In this document: in pieces, positions 1 through 7,415 of the stretch | Numbering within the stretch: the stretch's first letter is position 1 | How the letters are laid out: the number at the start of each line of letters is the position of its first letter | Source of the DNA: Bacteroidales bacterium | GTDB taxonomy: Bacteria; Bacteroidota; Bacteroidia; Bacteroidales; UBA7960 | Assembly (NCBI GenBank): GCA_003567205.1 | Contig: PXAA01000107.1 | Location: 1 to 36,606, forward strand | DNA length: 36,606 nt | Direction: 5' to 3' | Notes under the pieces: generated by a model | Databases searched by the model: none | Told to the model about the DNA's origin: nothing | What the model saw: the letters and a program-made list of their open reading frames with translations, nothing else | Position numbers and translations under genes: made by a program

Positions 1-218
1 AGCGCGGTATTCCACGAAAAGGGTACAATATCATGAATGCAGAAGGCGAAACCATTGGGCAGGTAACTTCAGGCACCATGTCGCCCACCCTGAAAAAACC
101 CATTGGCATGGGTTATGTGCAAAAAGCTTTTGCCAAAGCCGATTCTGAAATCTACATAGAAGTACGCGGAAAATCATACAGGGCCAGAGTGGTAAAATTG
201 CCATTCTATAAGAAGTAA
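1..218 (+). CDS. gcvT: Aminomethyltransferase GcvT (glycine cleavage T protein), C-terminal fragment
   Basis: Partial gene: the 5' part lies outside the window and the reading frame is already open at base 3. The roughly 70 visible residues are the C-terminal barrel of GcvT, with the family pattern of a G-x-T-S-G-T-x-S-P motif followed by I-G-M-G-Y-V, then V-R-G-K and a basic tail. GcvT transfers the aminomethyl carbon of glycine from the H protein to tetrahydrofolate in the cytoplasm. The ComB-like gene begins 12 bases after the stop, so the two are probably cotranscribed. The catalytic part cannot be judged from this fragment. Confidence 0.9.
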   Translation, partial: RGIPRKGYNIMNAEGETIGQVTSGTMSPTLKKPIGMGYVQKAFAKADSEIYIEVRGKSYRARVVKLPFYKK

Positions 219-230
219 ACAGATCGTATT

Positions 231-977
231 ATGTATAACGAGCAAGGCGACTATACAGTTCAGGTATGTTTTTCGCCATTGTCATGGCCGCTCTTTGATA
301 TGGGCAATGCCATCGTGATCGTTGCCGACATCTTCAGGGCCAGTACGGCCATTTGCACAGCCATTCACTATGGGGTGGCGGCCATCATTCCTGTTGAAAC
401 CATTGAGGAAAGTGAACAATGGAAGGCCAGGGGATATATTTCGGCGGGTGAGCGCGATGGGAAAACACTGGCCTGTGCAGATTTTGGCAATTCGCCCTTC
501 AATTTTATGGCAGAGCATTTGCGGGGCAAGACCATCGTGATGAATACCACCAATGGTACCCGTGCCATCAATATGGCGGCCCGGAATAATCCCCGGGTGC
601 TTGTCGGATCATTCATCAACCTTTCGGCAGTGTGTGCATATGCCCGGCAGCACAAAAAAAATATCAGCATTTTGTGCGCAGGATGGAAAGACCGCTTTAG
701 CATGGAGGATGCACTGTTTGCAGGCGCCGCCACAGAGGAGATCATAAAAACCGGCAAGGGCGCTTACCATACGGTATGTGATTCAGCCATTGCCAGTGTT
801 GATCTCTGGCAAATGGCCAAACATGACCCGGCCCTGTATATCGAAAAAGCAGCCCACCGCCACCGCCTCAAACGTCTTGGCCTTGATGATGTGATCGCTT
901 ACAGCCTGACCTTAAACCAGGTTGCTTCTGTTCCGGTTTGGAATGATGACCGCCTGGTGGACTACAAGACCCTTTAG
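231..977 (+). CDS. comB: ComB family 2-phosphosulfolactate phosphatase-like protein
   Basis: 248 aa, the usual length for the ComB family. The N-terminal half has the characteristic V-A-D-I-F-R-A-S-T (residues 31-39), then A-G-E-R-D-G-K, a D-F-G-N-S-P motif and N-T-T-N-G-T-R, followed by C-A-G-W in the middle; these are the family's acidic and phosphate-binding motifs. In methanogens ComB makes sulfolactate during coenzyme M synthesis; it is a Mg-dependent acid phosphatase. No other coenzyme M gene is visible, so the substrate here is unknown. It follows gcvT by 12 bases. Family assignment is firm; the reaction in this organism is inference. Confidence 0.85.
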   Translation: MYNEQGDYTVQVCFSPLSWPLFDMGNAIVIVADIFRASTAICTAIHYGVAAIIPVETIEESEQWKARGYISAGERDGKTLACADFGNSPFNFMAEHLRGKTIVMNTTNGTRAINMAARNNPRVLVGSFINLSAVCAYARQHKKNISILCAGWKDRFSMEDALFAGAATEEIIKTGKGAYHTVCDSAIASVDLWQMAKHDPALYIEKAAHRHRLKRLGLDDVIAYSLTLNQVASVPVWNDDRLVDYKTL

Positions 978-988
978 GCTTTTTTTTA
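947..988 (+). terminator. Possible rho-independent terminator of gcvT-comB
   Basis: An uninterrupted run of eight T (980-987) follows the comB stop. It is preceded by a weak stem, GCCT at 952-955 with AGGC at 976-979, which overlaps the end of the gene. The T tract is clear but the stem is short with a long loop, so termination here is only plausible. Confidence 0.3.
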
Positions 989-1013
989 TTTTCAGCACCG
1001 AAACAATATCTTA

Positions 1014-1050
1014 TATTTATCGATTATTTAAATAATATAATCGATAAATA
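1014..1050. promoter_or_regulatory. 14-bp perfect inverted repeat abutting the start of the phospholipase-like gene
   Basis: Arms 1014-1027 (TATTTATCGATTAT) and 1037-1050 (ATAATCGATAAATA) are exact reverse complements around a 9-base AT-only loop. The right arm ends two bases before the likely TTG start at 1053. It could be an operator for a dimeric regulator or, if transcribed, an AU-rich hairpin covering the start. No T tract follows, so it is not a typical terminator. Confidence 0.6.
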
Positions 1051-1052
1051 AT

Positions 1053-2048
1053 TTGATTGTGTTAAAAAAATGTTTATTTATTTGGGTGCTTTTATTTCTT
1101 GTTTTTTCACTGCCAGGCGCCTCACCAGCTTACCCATTTGGTTTTTTTGCCCATCGCAAGATCAATCGCATGGCGGTATTTACCCTGCCGCCGGAAATGA
1201 TAGGATTGTATAAGGAACACATCGAATTTCTGGCCGAAAGATCGGTTGATCCTGACCGCCGGGCACATGCCATTGAGGGGGAAGCGCCCAGGCATTATAT
1301 CGATATTGATCATTATGGTGCAGAACCCTTTGTGGTGATGCCAAAGAAATGGACAGATGCTGTGTCTGTTTTTTCTGAAGACACCCTGATGCTTTACGGG
1401 GTATTGCCATGGCATATTGATGTAATGATGCACAGGTTAACCCGCGCATTTGAAGATATGGATATGGACAGGATACTGCTATTGTCCGCGCACCTTGGCC
1501 ATTATATTGCAGATGCCTGTACCCCCCTGCACACCACCGTTTATTACAATGGGCGCAGCGCTTCACAGAGGGGCATTCATGCCTTATGGGAGAGCCGTTT
1601 GCCTGAACTGTATGCTGCAGACTATGATTTTTTCACCGGAAAGGCCAAATACGTAAAAAAACCTTTATACCGGGCCTGGGAATTAATTAAAACAAGCCAT
1701 TATAAAGTAGATAGCATTTACTATATTTATGACAGTCTGCTATTCCATATTCCCGGCGACCTGGTATATGCCCATGAAATGCGTGGTCAATCGTCCGGAC
1801 GGGTTTATTCACAGTTTTTTTCCGGTGCCTTTCATATGGGTTTGTGCGGCATGGTAGAGCGCCAGATGCGTCTGGCTGTAAAAACAGTGGGTGATTTTTG
1901 GTTTACAGCCTGGGTAAATGCCGGTCAGCCTGATTTGCAGGCTTTGGAAACCAGGCAGATCAGCCAGCGCCTGCTCCGTTTCTTGCGCCAACAGGAAAAC
2001 GAATGGGATCAGGTTACCAAGGCGTCCGGCAGACTCAATCCACCCTGA
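1053..2048 (+). CDS. Secreted zinc-dependent phospholipase C / S1-P1 nuclease-like protein
   Basis: 331 aa. No ATG is available at the 5' end; TTG at 1053 or GTG at 1059 must be used. A hydrophobic signal peptide runs to about residue 26 (A-S-P-A), so the mature protein is periplasmic or exported. Candidate zinc ligands follow the all-helical PLC/S1-P1 pattern: H34 in F-F-A-H-R-K, H81 with D84/D86 in H-Y-I-D-I-D-H, H121, H147 with D154 in A-H-L-G-H-Y-I-A-D, H160, and H176/E180 in G-I-H-A-L-W-E. This fold hydrolyses phosphodiesters of phospholipids or single-stranded nucleic acids; which of the two cannot be read here. It is monocistronic and preceded by a striking inverted repeat. Confidence 0.75.
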   Translation: MIVLKKCLFIWVLLFLVFSLPGASPAYPFGFFAHRKINRMAVFTLPPEMIGLYKEHIEFLAERSVDPDRRAHAIEGEAPRHYIDIDHYGAEPFVVMPKKWTDAVSVFSEDTLMLYGVLPWHIDVMMHRLTRAFEDMDMDRILLLSAHLGHYIADACTPLHTTVYYNGRSASQRGIHALWESRLPELYAADYDFFTGKAKYVKKPLYRAWELIKTSHYKVDSIYYIYDSLLFHIPGDLVYAHEMRGQSSGRVYSQFFSGAFHMGLCGMVERQMRLAVKTVGDFWFTAWVNAGQPDLQALETRQISQRLLRFLRQQENEWDQVTKASGRLNPP

Positions 2049-2067
2049 TACACGCGGGGTCCCCCTT

Positions 2068-2706
2068 TTATTTATGCGTGTAGGTTAACATCGGAATGGA
2101 TTTATCCCGTGGCCAACCTGCCGACTCAAGCAATTCGTCTGCAATGATGTTTCTGATAACATCGCGTAGCTCAGGCTGGTTATAATAAATCCTGGCCCTG
2201 GCTTGGTAGCGGTTTCGCCTCTCCCGGAACATAACCAGCTGCGGTGCTGTTTCCAACTCCAGAATGGCATGTCTGATTTGTTCTTCTGCATCATTGATGG
2301 CTGTCCGGATGATGCTTGCTTCTTCCTCAGTGATCTGACCCTGGTAGCGCTTGTCGGCATTCCACGACTGAAAATACAAGGTAATGGGTCCGCAAACAAA
2401 TTCCCTGGCATTCATGATGGCTTCTTCAACTGCTTCTTGTGGTGTTGAACCGGATCCGCTTCCATAAGAGCGCACATGAATAAATTCGTTATTTTTATCC
2501 TTTATGTAATGGCATGTCCATGCTTCAAGGAGCATTTCTTTCAAATCGCCCTGATATGCCTCCCACCCTCGTCTGTTAAGGGTGTTGAATTCTGTTTCGG
2601 CCTGATTGCGTGCGTCAGATTCAAAAACGGTTTGTGCAATTAAAAACAGGGGAATACTCCATAGCAACGAGATAAAGAATACGGTCAGGATTTGGTAATT
2701 TTTCAT
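2068..2706 (-). CDS. Secreted protein of unknown function
   Basis: 212 aa, not recognised. It has an N-terminal signal peptide (hydrophobic stretch about residues 6-23, likely cleavage after I-A at 24). The mature part is charged and mostly helical, with a G-S-G-S-G-S stretch followed by an Ala-rich helix (P-Q-E-A-V-E-E-A-I-M-N-A-R-E), a pattern loosely like LPP20-type secreted proteins, then a long Glu/Arg-rich helical segment. Two cysteines flank that middle helix. It is convergent with the phospholipase-like gene (19-base gap) and divergent from the glycogen cluster, sharing a 103-base promoter region with it. Confidence 0.7.
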   Translation of the reverse strand: MKNYQILTVFFISLLWSIPLFLIAQTVFESDARNQAETEFNTLNRRGWEAYQGDLKEMLLEAWTCHYIKDKNNEFIHVRSYGSGSGSTPQEAVEEAIMNAREFVCGPITLYFQSWNADKRYQGQITEEEASIIRTAINDAEEQIRHAILELETAPQLVMFRERRNRYQARARIYYNQPELRDVIRNIIADELLESAGWPRDKSIPMLTYTHK

Positions 2707-2748
2707 GATCTAAAAATTTAACAATGAATGGATTTTTGTTGATGTAAA

Positions 2749-2764
2749 TATAAAATGTTTTATA
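2749..2764. promoter_or_regulatory. 16-bp palindrome in the divergent promoter region of the glycogen cluster
   Basis: TATAAAATGTTTTATA: 7-bp arms 2749-2755 and 2758-2764 around a TG centre. It lies between the unknown secreted protein (-) and the debranching enzyme (+), about 14 bases before a -7-like element at 2778. A candidate operator, but AT-rich palindromes of this size can arise by chance. Confidence 0.35.
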
Positions 2765-2777
2765 GACAAAATTTCCT

Positions 2778-2785
2778 TAATTTAG
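2778..2785 (+). promoter_or_regulatory. Possible -7 element of the glycogen operon
   Basis: TAATTTAG matches the Bacteroidetes -7 consensus TAnnTTTG with one mismatch and lies 25 bases before the debranching enzyme start. No clear TTTG is found at the -33 position, only a T-rich stretch, so the call is weak. Confidence 0.3.
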
Positions 2786-2809
2786 TCGTTAGTAAAAATA
2801 TATTTTCAC

Positions 2810-4747
2810 ATGGAACTGATTACATTTGATAAAACCCAATTGATCAACCTGGAATATTCCTTAGATAAGGAAATGGTTCGATCCAACCGTTCCGGCTCAT
2901 ATTCCTGTGCCACCATTCTGGGGTGCAATACGCGTAAATATCATGGTTTGTTGATTTGTCCGCAAGAGCAGCTCGACGGTGAACACCACGTTTTGCTATC
3001 AAAGGTGGATGAAACCATCATACAGCGGGATGCCGAATTCAATTTGGGTGTCAATAAATATCCCGGACGGTTTCATCCGAAGGGTCACAAATATGTGCGT
3101 GATTTTTCCGCAGAGATCATTCCGGTGGTTACTTACCGCGTCGGGGGCCTTGTGTTGACAAAGGAAACCATGTTTGTTACCGAAAAAGAGATGGTGATGA
3201 TCCGCTACACCCTGCAACAGGCACACTCCCCAACCCGCATCCGGCTGAACCCATTTCTTGCTTTCCGCAACATCCACCGGTTAAGCAAACGCAACATTGA
3301 CCTGGATACCAAGTATACATCCGTGCCGAATGGAATCCGGGTGCGCATGTACCATGGCTATCCTTACCTGTACCTGCAATTATCCAAAAAGAACGGCCAA
3401 TACGTACACGCTCCTGATTGGTACAACGACCTGGAATATATTCAAGAAGCGGCCAGGGGCTATGAATCACACGAAGACCTGTATGTGCCCGGCTTCTTTG
3501 AAATACCGATCCGTAAAGGGGAAAGCATTTTTTTATCGGCATCTACAGAGGAGGTTAACCCCTTGTCTCTTACCAGGTTATTTAGTGGAGAGATAAAGAA
3601 GCGTACGCCAAGGGATTCCTTTATCAACAGCTTAAGGAATTCCGCCGTTCAGTTTTTTGCAATCAGGGACAAACAGGCATCCATTACCGCAGGATTTCCC
3701 TGGATGGACTATTCGGGCCGCTATTCTTTTATTGCATTGCCCGGGCTTGCAAAGGTTGCACCCAAAAAAGACATCTGCCGGCTGGTCCTCGACCAGATGA
3801 TTGCCCGGATGGAAGGGCCATTTTTTCCTGAATCCGTTGTAAATCAAAAGATGGTATTTAATGCCGCAGATACTTCTCTGTGGTTCTTTCATGCACTCCA
3901 GCATTGTTTATCTGGCCTGGACAAAGCGGAAATATGGCAGCAATACGGCCCCTGTATTGAACGGATATTGGAAGGATATGCGCAGGGAAACCCGGTTGGT
4001 ATCAATATGCATGAAAACGGACTGATTCATATAGATGCAGCCAGCCCCGCGCTTACCTGGATGAATGCCGTAACTGATGGTCAATGCGTTACCCCCAGGT
4101 ACGGATACGTGGTAGAGATCAATGCCCTGTGGTATAATGCCATCCGGTTTGCAACAGAACTGGCGAAGGCAGCCGGAGAGAGCACCTTCCCTGCTAAATG
4201 GCTCCCTGTTGCCAAACAAATTGAGGATTCTTTCAGTGAAGTGTTTTGGAACGAAAAAGAAGGGTATCTCGCTGATTTTGTGCATGATGGAAATCAAAAC
4301 ATGCGTGTGAGGCCAAACCAGCTATTGGCTGCTGGTTTAAAATACACACCCATTTCCAAATATCAGATCAAACAAATTCTGGATATAATTGTACAACAAT
4401 TATTGACGTCGCGCGGTTTGCGAACATTGTCACCACAGGAACCCGACTACAAAGGACGCTATTACGGTGATGCCTATTCGCGCGATTCAGCTTACCACCA
4501 GGGCACGGTATGGGTATGGCCCCTGGCTTTTTTTGCAGAGGCTTGGATAAAAGTGTACGGAAAGCAAGGCAGGGAATACATTCATAAACTATTTGAAGGG
4601 TTTGAAGAAACCCTGACAGAGGCTGGAATAGGGACGGTTTCGGAAATTTTTGAAGGCGACCCGCCCCACCGGGCCTGTGGCGCCATTTCTTTTGCAGCCA
4701 GCATTGGTGAATTGTTGCGTATGGCAACCATTTGTAATATAGAATAA
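2810..4747 (+). CDS. Glycogen debranching enzyme (amylo-alpha-1,6-glucosidase family)
   Basis: 645 aa, typical of the prokaryotic/archaeal-type debranching enzyme. The N-terminal domain (about 1-250) has the family signature R-S-N-R-S-G-S-Y followed by C-N-T-R-K-Y-H-G-L-L. The C-terminal (alpha/alpha)6 barrel (about 280-640) contains P-W-M-D-Y-S-G-R near 310, N-A-A-D-T-S-L-W-F, E-I-N-A-L-W-Y-N-A, and G-T-V-W-V-W-P-L near the end. It hydrolyses alpha-1,6 branch glucose in cytoplasmic glycogen. There is no signal peptide. It is first in a run with the GT4 gene five bases downstream. ATG at 2810 has no Shine-Dalgarno, which is normal for this phylum. Confidence 0.93.
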   Translation: MELITFDKTQLINLEYSLDKEMVRSNRSGSYSCATILGCNTRKYHGLLICPQEQLDGEHHVLLSKVDETIIQRDAEFNLGVNKYPGRFHPKGHKYVRDFSAEIIPVVTYRVGGLVLTKETMFVTEKEMVMIRYTLQQAHSPTRIRLNPFLAFRNIHRLSKRNIDLDTKYTSVPNGIRVRMYHGYPYLYLQLSKKNGQYVHAPDWYNDLEYIQEAARGYESHEDLYVPGFFEIPIRKGESIFLSASTEEVNPLSLTRLFSGEIKKRTPRDSFINSLRNSAVQFFAIRDKQASITAGFPWMDYSGRYSFIALPGLAKVAPKKDICRLVLDQMIARMEGPFFPESVVNQKMVFNAADTSLWFFHALQHCLSGLDKAEIWQQYGPCIERILEGYAQGNPVGINMHENGLIHIDAASPALTWMNAVTDGQCVTPRYGYVVEINALWYNAIRFATELAKAAGESTFPAKWLPVAKQIEDSFSEVFWNEKEGYLADFVHDGNQNMRVRPNQLLAAGLKYTPISKYQIKQILDIIVQQLLTSRGLRTLSPQEPDYKGRYYGDAYSRDSAYHQGTVWVWPLAFFAEAWIKVYGKQGREYIHKLFEGFEETLTEAGIGTVSEIFEGDPPHRACGAISFAASIGELLRMATICNIE

Positions 4748-4752
4748 AAGAT

Positions 4753-6039
4753 ATGAAAGTATTGATGTTTGGATGGGAATTTCCGCCCCATATCTCCGGA
4801 GGACTGGGCACGGCATGTTATGGCCTTACAAAGGCGCTGATAAAGGCTGATGTGGAGATACTTTTTGTGGTACCCAGAATGTTTGGCGACGAAGAACCCG
4901 GAAGTATTCGCCTGATCAATGCCTCGGATGTTACTGTGGATGTCAGGGATGAAGTGTATAAAACCCATGAAAATAAGATTTCCTATATGGAGATTGATTC
5001 CACATTGCTTCCTTATGCCACAGAAGAGGAGTACTATCACCTGGTGGAACAACTCGAAAGCGGGGTGAGCCTGGAACAGCTGAACCTGCATACCCAGAAA
5101 TTCAAATTCATGGGCGGTTATGGAAAGAACCTGATGGAGGAAGTGCGCAGGTATGCCATTGTGGCCTCAAATATTGCCCGTGATAATGAATTTGACATCA
5201 TTCATGCCCATGACTGGCTTACCTACCTGGCAGGGATAGAAGCCAGAAAGATCAGTGGAAAACCCCTGGTGGTGCATATGCACGCTACCGAATTTGACCG
5301 TTCCGGAGACAATATCAACAATACTGTATATTCCATCGAGAAGGCAGGTATGGAAGCTGCCGACATGGTCATTGCCGTCAGCCACCTGACAAGAAATGTT
5401 GTAATCAACCGCTATGGCATTGACCCTGAAAAGGTGATCACCGTGCACAATGGAGTGGAGCCATCAAGGGATAATACTTCCGTTAGTATTAAGAGGCATG
5501 TGGATGAAAAAATTGTCACCTTCCTTGGCCGGATTACCTACCAGAAGGGTCCCGAGTATTTTATCGAAGCGGCATACAAGGTATTGCAAAAGGACCCCAA
5601 TGTCCGGTTTGTTATGGCCGGAAGCGGCGATCTTCTTCCCGTAATGATCCGGCGGGTTGCAAAGCTGGGAATGGCCACAAAATTTCATTTTACCGGCTTT
5701 TTGAAAGGAGATGACGTTGACCGTATGTTTGGATTGAGTGATGTGTATGTAATGCCATCCGTATCAGAACCATTTGGTATTTCACCCCTGGAGGCCATGC
5801 GTTCCAGCGTTCCTGTGATTATTTCCAAACAATCCGGTGTGGCTGAAGTTCTAAATCATGCGCTTAAAGTGGATTACTGGGATGTGGATGCCATGGCAGA
5901 TGCCATTTACGGCGTTTTATGCTATCCGTCGATGCATAAGATGTTCAGGAAGTACGGAAAAGCCGAAGTGGAAAACATCAAATGGGACCAGGCAGGGATG
6001 AAGGTCAAAAATATTTATAAACGAATAATGCACACATAG
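4753..6039 (+). CDS. GT4-family glycogen synthase-like glycosyltransferase
   Basis: 428 aa, GT-B fold. The N-terminal Rossmann domain opens with the synthase-type loop H-I-S-G-G-L-G-T (13-20) and has H-A-H-D-W at 151-155 and H-M-H-A-T at 175-179; the C-terminal domain has F-L-G-R (257-260), a Gly-rich M-A-G-S-G-D motif and the E-x7-E pair E339/E347 that binds and positions the nucleotide-sugar. Family knowledge and context (debranching enzyme before, GH57 after) point to extension of an alpha-1,4-glucan from ADP- or UDP-glucose. It lies five bases after the debranching gene and 31 before the GH57 gene, so an operon is likely. The donor specificity cannot be read from sequence. Confidence 0.88.
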   Translation: MKVLMFGWEFPPHISGGLGTACYGLTKALIKADVEILFVVPRMFGDEEPGSIRLINASDVTVDVRDEVYKTHENKISYMEIDSTLLPYATEEEYYHLVEQLESGVSLEQLNLHTQKFKFMGGYGKNLMEEVRRYAIVASNIARDNEFDIIHAHDWLTYLAGIEARKISGKPLVVHMHATEFDRSGDNINNTVYSIEKAGMEAADMVIAVSHLTRNVVINRYGIDPEKVITVHNGVEPSRDNTSVSIKRHVDEKIVTFLGRITYQKGPEYFIEAAYKVLQKDPNVRFVMAGSGDLLPVMIRRVAKLGMATKFHFTGFLKGDDVDRMFGLSDVYVMPSVSEPFGISPLEAMRSSVPVIISKQSGVAEVLNHALKVDYWDVDAMADAIYGVLCYPSMHKMFRKYGKAEVENIKWDQAGMKVKNIYKRIMHT

Positions 6040-6070
6040 CCCTTGGGTTTCGCACATTAAATGAAACATT

Positions 6071-7309
6071 ATGAAGTCAATTTGTTTTTATTTTCAGGTT
6101 CACCAGCCTTACCGGCTTTCTTCTTATCGTTTCTTTGATATTGGCGCACACGATAATTATTTTGATGAATATGCCAACAGGTATATTATGCAGCAAGTGG
6201 CCGAAAAATGTTATCTGCCTGCCAACGAGGTGCTTCTCGGGCTGATTAAAAAATACGGGAAAGATTTTAAGGTCAGTTTCAGTATTTCCGGGCTTGCCCT
6301 GGAGCAATTTGAACAATACGCCCCGAAAGTATTGAAAAGCTTTCAGAAACTGGCCGACACAGGAAACGTTGAATTTCTTGCCGAAACCTGGGCGCATTCG
6401 CTGGTATCACTAAAAAGTAAAAAGGAGTTCAGTGAACAGGTAAAAATGCATGTGCGCAAGATCAAATCGCTTTTTGGTCAAGAACCCCTTACTTTCCGAA
6501 ACACCGAACTGGTGTATTCCAATGACATAGGCAACGTGGTTTACAACTTGGGTTTCGATACCATGCTGACTGAGGGTGCCAAACATGTGTTGGGCTGGAA
6601 AAGCCCGAACCTGTTGTATTGTAGTGCCGCCAATCCCAAGCTGAAGTTGTTGCTGAAAAATTTTCAGCTTTCCGACGACATTGCATTCCGATTCTCTGAG
6701 CGGGCATGGAAAGAGTGGCCCCTCACGGCGGAAAAATTTGTTTCCTGGATTGAAAATATCAATCCGCGGGATGAGGTAATCAATTTGTTTATGGATTATG
6801 AAACTTTTGGGGAACATCAATGGGCGGAAACGGGAATTTTTGATTTCCTGAATAGTTTTCCTTCGCTGGCCATTGAAAAATCGGGGATGCAGTTTAAGAC
6901 CCCTTCTGAACTATCTAAGGTATTGCAGCCGGTGGCACAGCTTAATGTCCCATACCCCATTTCCTGGGCAGATGAGGAAAGAGACTTGACTGCCTGGCTT
7001 GGAAATGAAATGCAGGACGAAGCATTTAACAGCCTATATGATATTGAAAGCAAGATCAGGAAAATCAAAGATGATAAGATGATGCGTCAATGGCGCTATT
7101 TGCAAGCCAGTGACCATTTTTATTATATGTGCACCAAATGGTTTTCCGACGGGGATGTACATAAATATTTTAACCCCTACAGCTCGCCTTATGATGCTTT
7201 TATAAACTATATGAATGTATTATCCGACCTGGTGATCCGGGTCAATAAGCAAGCTGTCAGGAAACCAAAAAGGAAAGCCGCAGGCAAGAAAACTAATGCG
7301 CCGGCCTGA
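6071..7309 (+). CDS. Glycoside hydrolase family 57 alpha-glucan-acting enzyme (alpha-amylase-like)
   Basis: 412 aa. GH57 motif 1 is F-Q-V-H-Q-P-Y at 8-14; the catalytic nucleophile is likely E146 in F-R-N-T-E-L-V, and the acid/base D242 in L-F-M-D-Y-E-T-F-G. Length and motifs fit the cytoplasmic GH57 subgroup encoded beside glycogen genes in Bacteroidetes. It has no signal peptide, so it acts on internal glycogen or oligosaccharides. The last 20 or so residues are a Lys-rich tail. GH57 covers amylase, 4-alpha-glucanotransferase and branching activities, so the exact reaction is open; a branching or transferase role is possible because no glgB is seen nearby. Confidence 0.9.
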   Translation: MKSICFYFQVHQPYRLSSYRFFDIGAHDNYFDEYANRYIMQQVAEKCYLPANEVLLGLIKKYGKDFKVSFSISGLALEQFEQYAPKVLKSFQKLADTGNVEFLAETWAHSLVSLKSKKEFSEQVKMHVRKIKSLFGQEPLTFRNTELVYSNDIGNVVYNLGFDTMLTEGAKHVLGWKSPNLLYCSAANPKLKLLLKNFQLSDDIAFRFSERAWKEWPLTAEKFVSWIENINPRDEVINLFMDYETFGEHQWAETGIFDFLNSFPSLAIEKSGMQFKTPSELSKVLQPVAQLNVPYPISWADEERDLTAWLGNEMQDEAFNSLYDIESKIRKIKDDKMMRQWRYLQASDHFYYMCTKWFSDGDVHKYFNPYSSPYDAFINYMNVLSDLVIRVNKQAVRKPKRKAAGKKTNAPA

Positions 7310-7339
7310 TCCTGAACCGTGTACCATTTTGTGAGATTT

Positions 7340-7366
7340 ACCGGCTTTCCGGTTGTTTATTTTTTT
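7340..7366 (+). terminator. Weak terminator-like hairpin after the GH57 gene
   Basis: ACCGG (7340-7344) pairs with CCGGT (7349-7353) around a four-base loop, followed closely by a T-rich tract (7354-7366). The stem is only five pairs, so it may attenuate rather than end transcription into the phosphorylase gene. Confidence 0.35.
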
Positions 7367-7415
7367 GTAATTTCACCTCCTTTTTTGGTAAGATGAAGTA
7401 TTTAATTGAATCATT

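Noticed and set aside
2054-2070. GGGG-T-CCCC followed by a few T between convergent genes
   Set aside because: The four-pair stem is too short to support a terminator call.
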